From: Ostreococcus lucimarinus CCE9901
Lineage: Eukaryota > Chlorophyta > Mamiellophyceae > Mamiellales > Bathycoccaceae
Assembly: GCF_000092065.1 (NCBI RefSeq)
Contig: NC_009357.1
Coordinates: 62,001-126,000 of the forward strand
Direction of reading: 5' to 3'
DNA length: 64,000 nucleotides
The notes under the pieces were generated by a model. The model ran no database searches. It was not told where the DNA came from and saw nothing but the letters and a program-made list of their open reading frames with translations. The translations under genes were made by a program, and so were the position numbers. Below are positions 56,929-64,000 of this stretch, one piece after another (position 1 is the first letter of the stretch; each line of letters opens with the position of its first letter).

Positions 56929-58269
56929 CTACGTATCTTCCGAAATCGAAAGCCACTGCGTGAAGATCGCTTTTTTGCCGGAGACTACGGGTTGCGCCTC
57001 GTGCAGCGATCGCATCGCCTCTTGTCCGTTTTCTCCCACGTTCCAAAACAAGATGGCTCGCCCGCGTTTCGGGAACACTCGAATCCCAAGCGTCGTCGAA
57101 TCGCACCCACAAAGCGGCACACACTTCGGAAAGAACGTCGCCCCGCCTTCTTCAGGCTCTTGAAGATAGCACATGAACGTCATCGATCTTTTGAGACTGC
57201 CCGCTCTGTTGTCGTAATGCGCCGTATATCGCTCAGTTGGACCGTACTGAACTATTTGCATCGGTTCGTGTTGATACATGACCTTGACATTTTTTCGTCG
57301 CTCGACGATCAACGGCAGACGAATCGCGGCTTGAATCCTGCGCTCGATTTCGAGAACCAAATCGTCGTGCGCCCGAGCCCCGGTGAGAAAAGTAGACGTC
57401 GAAGTCCGACCTTCCGAAAGTTTCCCGTCCGTCACGCGCGATCGCTGCATACTTGGACGCGCGATCTCAATCAATTGATCCCCCTCTTCTTCGCTCAAGA
57501 AATCTTCGAGCACGAACAAGAGACAGTCGTTTGACAGAACGCGAACGCTCGACGCGACTTGGGGCGGCGGCTTCGATCGGTGTCGCGAGACTCGCAACTC
57601 GCTCATCCAAACCTCGACGACGAATTCGTCGTCGAGGTTTCCGAGCGCGTGCAAGTCGTCGGCAAGATTGAACACGTGCTTGATTCCCCACATATCACCC
57701 TCGCGGTCGAACCTGCGATCGAAGAAAGTCTCAAAGTGCCGCTCGTCGTTCGCCGCGCCGATGAAGGTCACGCTCAACGCCGCCTCCACCGCGTGCGCGC
57801 GCGCCGCATCGCGCGACCTCTGCACGTACACCGACACCGAATCAGCGACGCCATCGTCACCCGCGCGCATCACGAATCGCCATCCAATCTTCGTTCGCTT
57901 CCCGTCGCACACGAAGGCTTGAAACTCGGGAGATCGCCGTTCCGCCTCCGCCGCCGTCGGACGCGCCACTCGCCATCGCACCCGATCCCCTCCCTCGCGT
58001 CCATCTTCATCGTATTCCACCACCGCTCGCAGCTTCCCGTCCCCTCGCGCGCTCTCCCGCGCCGCGTCCGATCGCGCCGCGTCCGATCGCGCCGGCGCGC
58101 AATCGACCGCGCCGCGCGTCACGACGAGACACCGCTCGCCCCTCGACGGCACGTCCACCCCTCCCCGCTCCCGTCGTCGCCCCGACCGCGTCCGCCCGAG
58201 TCCGCCCGTCGACGCGCTCGCCGCGATGTCCCTCGCGCGCGCGTCCCGCGTCGACATTCCCGCCCCCAT
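56929..58269 (-). CDS. MATH-domain / prolyl 4-hydroxylase fusion
   Basis: 446 residues. Residues 96-228 resemble a MATH (TRAF) domain: WRFVMRAGDDGVADSVSVYV, a V-rich strand, then MWGIKHVFNLADDL and LDDEFVVEVWMSELRV. Residues 245-446 are a 2-oxoglutarate/Fe(II) prolyl 4-hydroxylase domain with Fe ligands H351 and D353 (HYD) and H423 (SLHEAQPV), and 2OG-binding K433. The short basic N-terminus lacks a clear signal peptide, so a cytosolic or nuclear location is possible, unlike ER collagen-type enzymes. The domain pairing is unusual. Confidence 0.75.
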   Translation of the reverse strand: MGAGMSTRDARARDIAASASTGGLGRTRSGRRRERGGVDVPSRGERCLVVTRGAVDCAPARSDAARSDAARESARGDGKLRAVVEYDEDGREGGDRVRWRVARPTAAEAERRSPEFQAFVCDGKRTKIGWRFVMRAGDDGVADSVSVYVQRSRDAARAHAVEAALSVTFIGAANDERHFETFFDRRFDREGDMWGIKHVFNLADDLHALGNLDDEFVVEVWMSELRVSRHRSKPPPQVASSVRVLSNDCLLFVLEDFLSEEEGDQLIEIARPSMQRSRVTDGKLSEGRTSTSTFLTGARAHDDLVLEIERRIQAAIRLPLIVERRKNVKVMYQHEPMQIVQYGPTERYTAHYDNRAGSLKRSMTFMCYLQEPEEGGATFFPKCVPLCGCDSTTLGIRVFPKRGRAILFWNVGENGQEAMRSLHEAQPVVSGKKAIFTQWLSISEDT

Positions 58270-58575
58270 CCCGCGCGACGCGCGTCCTCGCGCGAGACCG
58301 AGACCGACTTATTTCGTCCGATCGCGCGCCGATCGCGCGAATCGTCGTCGCCCGCGCCCGCGCCCGCGCGCGCCGTCGCGTCGTCGTCGCGCTCGGATCG
58401 CGCGCCGCGTTTTTTTCGCGCGCGCGCGTCGGTCTTCGCGCCGCGAATCCGCGCGCGCGCGTCGCGATCTCGCGCCGCGCGCGCCTCGGATGCGTCAACG
58501 TCGAGCGTCGAACTCGTCGGTTTGTATTCCGCGTCGACGATCGAGGGCGACCGCGGCACAGTCGCGCGCGAAGGA
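58270..58575. promoter_or_regulatory. 306-bp divergent spacer between MATH/P4H and ECM29 genes
   Basis: Two start codons face away from each other, so the stretch should hold both promoters. It is CG-rich with runs of CGCG, and I see no TATA-like box or clear element. Arg-rich open frames on both strands are not supported as genes. Confidence 0.5.
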
Positions 58576-61500
58576 ATGGCGACCGAAACGGACGAGCGCG
58601 CGTCGATCGAGCGCGCGCTGACGTCGCTCGCGCTGACGGACGACGCGGCGCTGGAGCGCGTGCTCGAAAAGCTGCTGCCGAGCGCGATCGACGCGCTCGC
58701 GACGACGCATCCGAACAATGTCGCGAAAATCATGGATCTGCTGAGACACATCAATAAGCGCGTGAACGCGACGACGACGATCGGGTTGCCGCTGGAGAGG
58801 ATGGTGGACGCGTATTTGACGACGACGAACGCGATGGTGCGGAATTTTGCGCTGGTGTACGCGGAGAAGGCGTTTGAGAGGGCGGACGCGGAGACGCGGG
58901 AGATTCAAATCGCGCGAGCGTGTCGAGGGGCGTCGAGACGGTCGAGTGAACAGGCGGATATGGTGTTTCGAATGGCGATGCAGGCGCTGGGGGAGCTTTC
59001 GACGAGAGATCCGAGGCGCGATGTGGAATTTTTGAGCGATGATGACGATCGGAAGTTGTTTTTGAGACGCGCGAGAGATTTTTTCGCGTACTCGCCGAAC
59101 GCCGTGGGAACGAGCGCGAGGACGACACCAAATCGTTTGGAGGCGCATTTATCGGCGTTGGCGGGGGCGTCGATCGGGGTTGAAGGAGCACCGGAGGGAG
59201 CGTTGCGAGCGGCGGCGGAAGCACAGCGAGAAGACGCCGAGAGGAGCGTCGAGGCGCCGACGTTGAGCGCGCCGCCGAGCCTGTCGCCGAGCGCGGTGGA
59301 ACGGATTTTAGGGAAAGGGAAAGCGCCACCTACGCCGGTGGCGTTAGGTAAGCGAAAGTTAAAGCTACTTGAATACATAGCGAGCGCGGAGGTGCTCGAT
59401 CCCGTGCCAGATATCGATATGGACGACGCGGGCGTCGACGATGGCGTCGAGAAGGAGCGCGAGACAAAGAGTAGATTCTTAGTGAGTGGGGCGGAAATGC
59501 TCACGCATTGTCTCATCGCGTCGTGTGATGGTGATCATGAAGTATCCAAACGTGGCGAAGAATTACTCAAGCGACGATGTACGTGGGAGACGAACAAGCC
59601 GATTGTCAACTTGGACGACGGGGCAACGACGAGCGAATTATTCCAACTCTTCCTCGGTTCATCGCTGGACGTGCCGGTGGAGTCTCGCATCTTGCCCGCC
59701 TCGCCGGCGGTGAAATTAAAAATCATGAATTTGCTCACGCGATCCATGGCGGCGGCTGACGCGTTCCCGAAAAATCTCGAGACGGTGAAAATGTGCCTGT
59801 ACGGCGACGGTACGACGACACGATTGAAGGCGTGCGGCATGCAGTTTACCGTATGGATGCTGACTCACGCGACGAGTAAGGAATTACTCGCGTTTGCCCC
59901 TTCGTTAATGAATGGTATGCTCGAAATTTTAGATTCGCGCACCGACGGCTCGAACGAGGGAGATCAGACTGTGACTTTTGCGCAAGAAACTTTGCGCGGA
60001 TTTTGCTATCAAGCACTTTCGCAGCTCGCCGAGCGCGACAAAGTGAGCGTGAATCGAGACGTGTTGCTTGCCGAGCGAGTTTTCGACGCGTTAGAAAGCG
60101 AACCAGATGGCGTGAAATCCTACGTGCAAGAGGCGGCGCGAACGCTAGTTTCGGCGTATCGCGATTCGCCGTCGACGTACGTACAAACGCGAATGGAAGA
60201 ATTGATTTTGAGTGCCATCGAGGACAATGATAACAAGGTCAAGCGTCTCGTCGGTGCGCAATGGGCGACTGAAATGTTTCCGTTCTCACACGTCCCGTCG
60301 CGGTATGCCAGCATTTTAGCCTCGGGGGACGCCAAGCACGAGATGCAAACGCTGGGCCGACGAGGTTTGCAACCGAGCGCGACTCGCAAGACAAAGGACG
60401 ACGCGGTTTTACACATCGAGCGCTGGGACGGGTGCGATCGAGAAGTCACCGCGCGCTCGTGGGTGGATGAGAACGCGATGTTTGTGGATTTAACAAGCGA
60501 CCATTATCGATACATGGAATATCTGGCGTTCTGTCGAGGCGAGACGCCTCGCGTGCTAGAAAAGCACCCACCAGCGTCTTCGTTACTTCGGTATCTCGTC
60601 ATCAAACTTCCTGGCTTGAACGTCGACCCCGCACTACACGCGGCTTTGCTTTTGCCTGAGAACGCCATGATAAGTGCACTGGATTTCGTGAACGCGTGTT
60701 TAAAGAGCGATTATTCCAAGTCGAGAAAGTTGGAGGCGAACGACGTGAAGCTCTACCTCAACTTTTTGAACCGGTGCCTCGTCAAATCGTCGGGACCAGC
60801 CCTCGCGAGCGAAGCCTTACGTAGTTTCATAGACTTGCTCGAGCGTGAACCAGCGTTACTCAGCGAAAAGGCTACCGCGGATGCGATTCTAGTGCGTCTG
60901 AGACACTTCGTGTCTCACACAGATGCAGAGACTCGTCGGCGCGCCGCCAAACTTTGCGGCGTTCTTGTTGGTAATCTTGAGGCCGATGCGAGGGTACCTT
61001 TTATGGATGAATTTCTGTCGCTGTGTAAAGGAGACGAACGTGGCGCTCGTCTGGAGCACCAAGAGGGCGCATTAAGCGCGACTGGCTACATCGTAGGTTC
61101 AGGAAAGATTCCGGATGTCGACGCGCTGCGCGCAATTCAAACCTTTGTCGACTTGGCAAAGAAAGTAGGCAAAGGACAAAGTGCCGAAGCTAACTTGGCG
61201 AGTGTCGCGGCGGAAGCGATCGGTCACGCAGGACTACGTAAGCCCTTGCACGCTGATATCATCGAGGACGCGCTCGACGCAGTGTGTGGCGTTCTGCAAA
61301 ACACAGATCCACACGTCGCCAAGCTAGGCGCTCGAGCCGCTGGACACATCATGCTCACGGATGCAAGTGAAAGTACCGCATCTGCGCTTTTACCGCGGCT
61401 TCTTGCGATGTGCGAGGTGAAACACGATGACACACAGTTCGCCATAGGTGAGGCGGTTGCGTGTGCGTGGGGGGGCGTCGATGTCGACGCCGATCGCGTG

Positions 61501-64000
61501 CTCACGACGTCTTTTGTTTCGCTTAACGCCGCTATGAAGTCGCTCGCCTCTGAAGGCAATGACGGTGCCTCTATCGTCGGTATGGATGTTGATGAAATTA
61601 AAGCGCGAGTTGCGGCGTACGATCAAGCGAGCGATCCGCGTGCGCACGTCCATCGCGCCGTGCTCGACGCAATTTTCAACCAGTACATTTACAGCGCTCG
61701 TGTCGAAAAGAGATGCGCTGCGTGCGTCTGGTTGCTTTCTCTCGTCACGCACACGAACAACCATCCACGGTTGTTATCGATGCTTCAAGACGTTCAGGAA
61801 GCGTTTGGATCCTTGTTGGGTGATCAGAACGATCTCACACAAGAACTCGCGAGTCGAGGGATGAGCATCTTGTACGACATGGGCGATGAGGTTCAACAGA
61901 AGGAACTTCTCGCTGCGCTGATGGGCACGCTCAACGGCGTCGCGCCAAAGAAGCGTCACATCAAGCTCGACGACAAGGCTGAAGTTTTCGAAGAAGGTAC
62001 CATCGCACTCGATGATAAAGCGTTGAGAAGTGGTGATAGCGATAAGAGTTCTCTCACGACGTACCAGGAGCTTTGCAGCGTCGTAACGGATATAGGGCAG
62101 CCCGACTTGATTTACAAATTCATGGATCTCGCAAACCATCAGCGCGCGATGAATTCATCTCGAGGTGCCGCGTTCGGATTTGCCTCCATCGCGAAGCGCG
62201 CGGGTGATGCTGTGACGCCACACTTGGAGAAGCTCGTGCCAAAACTTTATCGGATGATGCACGATCCGAATCCACAGATGCAAGAGGCAGTCAGAGGCAT
62301 CTGGGTGTCTTTGGTGGATTCGCCAAAGGCAACCGTGGACAAGCACTTTGAAGCCATCATGGATGAGTTATTGCGTGAGTCTGGCAGTCGACTTTGGCGG
62401 ACGCGTCAATCGAGTGCAAGTGCGTTGAGTGAAATATTGTCCGGGCGAACTTTCAAAGAGATCGAACCTTACTTGGAGAAAATTTGGGACGTGTGCCTAC
62501 GCGTCATCGACGACATCAAAGAAACAGTGCGCATATCGGGCGAAGGTTTGTGCCGATCGGTGCGTTCATTGACACTGCGCCTATGCGACGCCCACCACAG
62601 CGGACCAAGTGAAGTCAAGGGAACAATTGGTATCGTTTTGCCAATCATGCTTGAGCGCGGACTACTTTCCACGGTGAAGGAGGTGCAAGCGCTTAGCATG
62701 GATGTCATCATGAAATTGGTCAAGTTTGCCGACGGCGACGCCATCAGACCACACATCGCTGAAATCGTGAAAACGCTGTTAGAATCGCTTTCGGGCATGG
62801 AAGACTCGAGATTGAATTACATCGAACAGCACGCCGCGTCGTTTGGACAGGGAGCAAGTGATAAGTTGGAGGCGATGCGTTTGCGCGCGGCGAAATCAAG
62901 TCCGATGGGCGAGACGCTCGACCTTCTCATGGCGCACATTGACGAAGACGTGATGAAAGAGCTCGTTTCCACTATGAACTCTGTGTTGCGAACGGGCGTG
63001 GGCCTCAATACTCGAGCGGGCGCGGGTCGTTTTCTTCAGCGTTTGTGTATGCGACGCGGTCGACTCGTGCGACCGCACGCCGCGACTCTGTTCAAGATGC
63101 TTTTGGCGTCGGCAGTGAATGACGCATCGGCAGCGGTGCGAACGAGTTTCATCTCCGCCATCGCCGCCATCGCGCGGTACGCCGAAGAGCCCGGAGTCAA
63201 TGCTTTAGCGCAAGAGATCGCACGCTTATTCAAGAGCGACACCGAAACTGAACGTGCTGTTGCGGCGCAGCTTGCACTCGAGCTGTCGCGCAACGCGCCC
63301 GATGCGTTGAGTCCGCAAAAAACTCTTGTTCTTCCCCTCGCTTTCGTCGGCTCCTATGATTCCATCGACGCCGGTAAGAAAAAGTGGAGTGAAGTGTGGG
63401 AAGAAAATTCGGGCGGCGTCTCGGCAAGCCTTCGCGTTTACTTTGACGAAATTCTCGCGATAACATTTGAGTACTTGGCGGCGAAGCAGTGGCAACGCAA
63501 GAAGCAAGGCGCGGAAGTTTTCGCCGCAATATCGCGCGCGTCCGCAGATGTCATCGCGACCAGAGCTGATGATGTGATTACACGACTTTTGGCCGAGCTT
63601 CCTGGACGTATATGGGAAGGGAAGACATCCGTTCTTGATGCGGTGGCGGCATTGACGAGCGCTTGCCCACGACAAATTGACGCGACGGCTGTGGTGGATG
63701 CTTTGCTCACCGAGAGTCAAAGAGCTAAGACTGATTACCGCAAGTCCGCTCTAGATGCTGTTGATGCAGTACTCGTCGCGATTGCGTCAACGGAGAGCGA
63801 TATTGACACGGAAATTATCGCGAAAGTTGTTCCGGTGGTGGAGTGCGCGTTAAAAGCAGCGCCTGCGCCCGTCGATGACATCGACTCTGGCGTCGGTGCC
63901 GCAGGATCTTTGGAACGCCAAAACGAAGCTAAGTACGAGGCCGAGAAGCGTCAGAAATCCCAGTCGATGACAGCGACTGCCGCAACGACCGTTCTCGCGA
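58576..64000 (+). CDS. ECM29: ECM29 proteasome-associated HEAT-repeat protein (3' cut)
   Basis: At least 1808 residues in one frame from the ATG at 58576 to the window edge, with no stop and no sign of an intron. The family block is clear from about 62050 onward: SLTTYQELCSVVTDIGQPDLIYKFMDLANHQ, then SSRGAAFGFASIAKRA, RLWRTRQSSASALSEILSGR and DDIKETVRISGEG. The N-terminus (ALERVLEKLLPSAIDALATTHP) fits the ECM29 opening helices. ECM29 stabilises the 26S proteasome and links it to organelles. The alpha-helical repeat pattern is visible throughout. Confidence 0.93.
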   Translation, partial: MATETDERASIERALTSLALTDDAALERVLEKLLPSAIDALATTHPNNVAKIMDLLRHINKRVNATTTIGLPLERMVDAYLTTTNAMVRNFALVYAEKAFERADAETREIQIARACRGASRRSSEQADMVFRMAMQALGELSTRDPRRDVEFLSDDDDRKLFLRRARDFFAYSPNAVGTSARTTPNRLEAHLSALAGASIGVEGAPEGALRAAAEAQREDAERSVEAPTLSAPPSLSPSAVERILGKGKAPPTPVALGKRKLKLLEYIASAEVLDPVPDIDMDDAGVDDGVEKERETKSRFLVSGAEMLTHCLIASCDGDHEVSKRGEELLKRRCTWETNKPIVNLDDGATTSELFQLFLGSSLDVPVESRILPASPAVKLKIMNLLTRSMAAADAFPKNLETVKMCLYGDGTTTRLKACGMQFTVWMLTHATSKELLAFAPSLMNGMLEILDSRTDGSNEGDQTVTFAQETLRGFCYQALSQLAERDKVSVNRDVLLAERVFDALESEPDGVKSYVQEAARTLVSAYRDSPSTYVQTRMEELILSAIEDNDNKVKRLVGAQWATEMFPFSHVPSRYASILASGDAKHEMQTLGRRGLQPSATRKTKDDAVLHIERWDGCDREVTARSWVDENAMFVDLTSDHYRYMEYLAFCRGETPRVLEKHPPASSLLRYLVIKLPGLNVDPALHAALLLPENAMISALDFVNACLKSDYSKSRKLEANDVKLYLNFLNRCLVKSSGPALASEALRSFIDLLEREPALLSEKATADAILVRLRHFVSHTDAETRRRAAKLCGVLVGNLEADARVPFMDEFLSLCKGDERGARLEHQEGALSATGYIVGSGKIPDVDALRAIQTFVDLAKKVGKGQSAEANLASVAAEAIGHAGLRKPLHADIIEDALDAVCGVLQNTDPHVAKLGARAAGHIMLTDASESTASALLPRLLAMCEVKHDDTQFAIGEAVACAWGGVDVDADRVLTTSFVSLNAAMKSLASEGNDGASIVGMDVDEIKARVAAYDQASDPRAHVHRAVLDAIFNQYIYSARVEKRCAACVWLLSLVTHTNNHPRLLSMLQDVQEAFGSLLGDQNDLTQELASRGMSILYDMGDEVQQKELLAALMGTLNGVAPKKRHIKLDDKAEVFEEGTIALDDKALRSGDSDKSSLTTYQELCSVVTDIGQPDLIYKFMDLANHQRAMNSSRGAAFGFASIAKRAGDAVTPHLEKLVPKLYRMMHDPNPQMQEAVRGIWVSLVDSPKATVDKHFEAIMDELLRESGSRLWRTRQSSASALSEILSGRTFKEIEPYLEKIWDVCLRVIDDIKETVRISGEGLCRSVRSLTLRLCDAHHSGPSEVKGTIGIVLPIMLERGLLSTVKEVQALSMDVIMKLVKFADGDAIRPHIAEIVKTLLESLSGMEDSRLNYIEQHAASFGQGASDKLEAMRLRAAKSSPMGETLDLLMAHIDEDVMKELVSTMNSVLRTGVGLNTRAGAGRFLQRLCMRRGRLVRPHAATLFKMLLASAVNDASAAVRTSFISAIAAIARYAEEPGVNALAQEIARLFKSDTETERAVAAQLALELSRNAPDALSPQKTLVLPLAFVGSYDSIDAGKKKWSEVWEENSGGVSASLRVYFDEILAITFEYLAAKQWQRKKQGAEVFAAISRASADVIATRADDVITRLLAELPGRIWEGKTSVLDAVAALTSACPRQIDATAVVDALLTESQRAKTDYRKSALDAVDAVLVAIASTESDIDTEIIAKVVPVVECALKAAPAPVDDIDSGVGAAGSLERQNEAKYEAEKRQKSQSMTATAATTVLA

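Overview
The window is nuclear DNA of a very compact, GC-rich green picoalga. The best fit is a prasinophyte of the Mamiellophyceae, probably Ostreococcus or a close relative. This is inferred from gene content and style, not from a database match. The signs are plant-type plastid proteins with Arg/Ala/Ser-rich transit peptides, cytosolic gene families of the green lineage, intergenic gaps mostly of 35-300 bp, very few introns, and no transposons. Six spliceosomal introns could be placed by eye. All are single introns near the start of the gene. Five have a GTGCG donor, and five have a CTGAC-like branch site 22-31 nt before the acceptor.

Layout. 0-12 kb: U2AF65 (5' cut), a drug/metabolite transporter, an HD hydrolase, a plastid ROK/EF-hand/thioredoxin fusion, a dysbindin-like coiled-coil protein, a tandem ABM-domain protein, PHPT1, a J-domain/PARP-finger-like/BRCT protein, and the U-box cyclophilin PPIL2. 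12-25 kb: SmD3, NUS1, a BCCT transporter, an Mpo1-like/PEMT-like membrane protein, a plastid coiled-coil protein, an ABCI-type ATPase, a histidine phosphatase, NAD kinase and an XRP2-like TBCC protein. 25-31 kb: a histidine-box membrane hydroxylase-like protein, a coiled-coil protein, three tandem intron-containing tRNA-Ser(GCU) genes, a Wss1-like WLM protease, an unknown membrane protein, and UFD1/UBX and TIM21 in divergent orientation. 31-41 kb: an MFS carrier, a nucleostemin GTPase, a MATE transporter, an unknown membrane protein overlapping a DET2-type steroid 5-alpha-reductase by 4 nt, and a plastid phosphate translocator. 41-49 kb: a 1378-residue protein with 14 C2HC zinc modules in a homogenised 180-bp array, the lumenal protease DEG1, and a U-box protein with a duplicated unrecognised domain. 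49-64 kb: an FAD monooxygenase, ceramide synthase, class I aldolase, an F-box protein, a membrane-anchored thioredoxin, NOP58, a MATH/prolyl-4-hydroxylase fusion, and ECM29 running off the right edge.

Many genes sit in head-to-head pairs with 36-300 bp between start codons, so shared bidirectional promoters are likely. Two pairs have related roles: PPIL2/SmD3 (spliceosome), and the 4-nt overlapping membrane protein/DET2 pair, which may be dicistronic. Protein quality control is well represented (PPIL2, UFD1/UBX, two U-box proteins, an F-box protein, DEG1, ECM29, a WLM protease). Lipid and sterol metabolism is too (DET2, LAG1, NUS1, PEMT-like, hydroxylase-like).

The features most likely to be undescribed are the pseudo-ROK/EF-hand/thioredoxin fusion, the homogenised zinc-module array, the tRNA-Ser array whose duplicated copies lost their first acceptor base, and the duplicated domain in the U-box protein.
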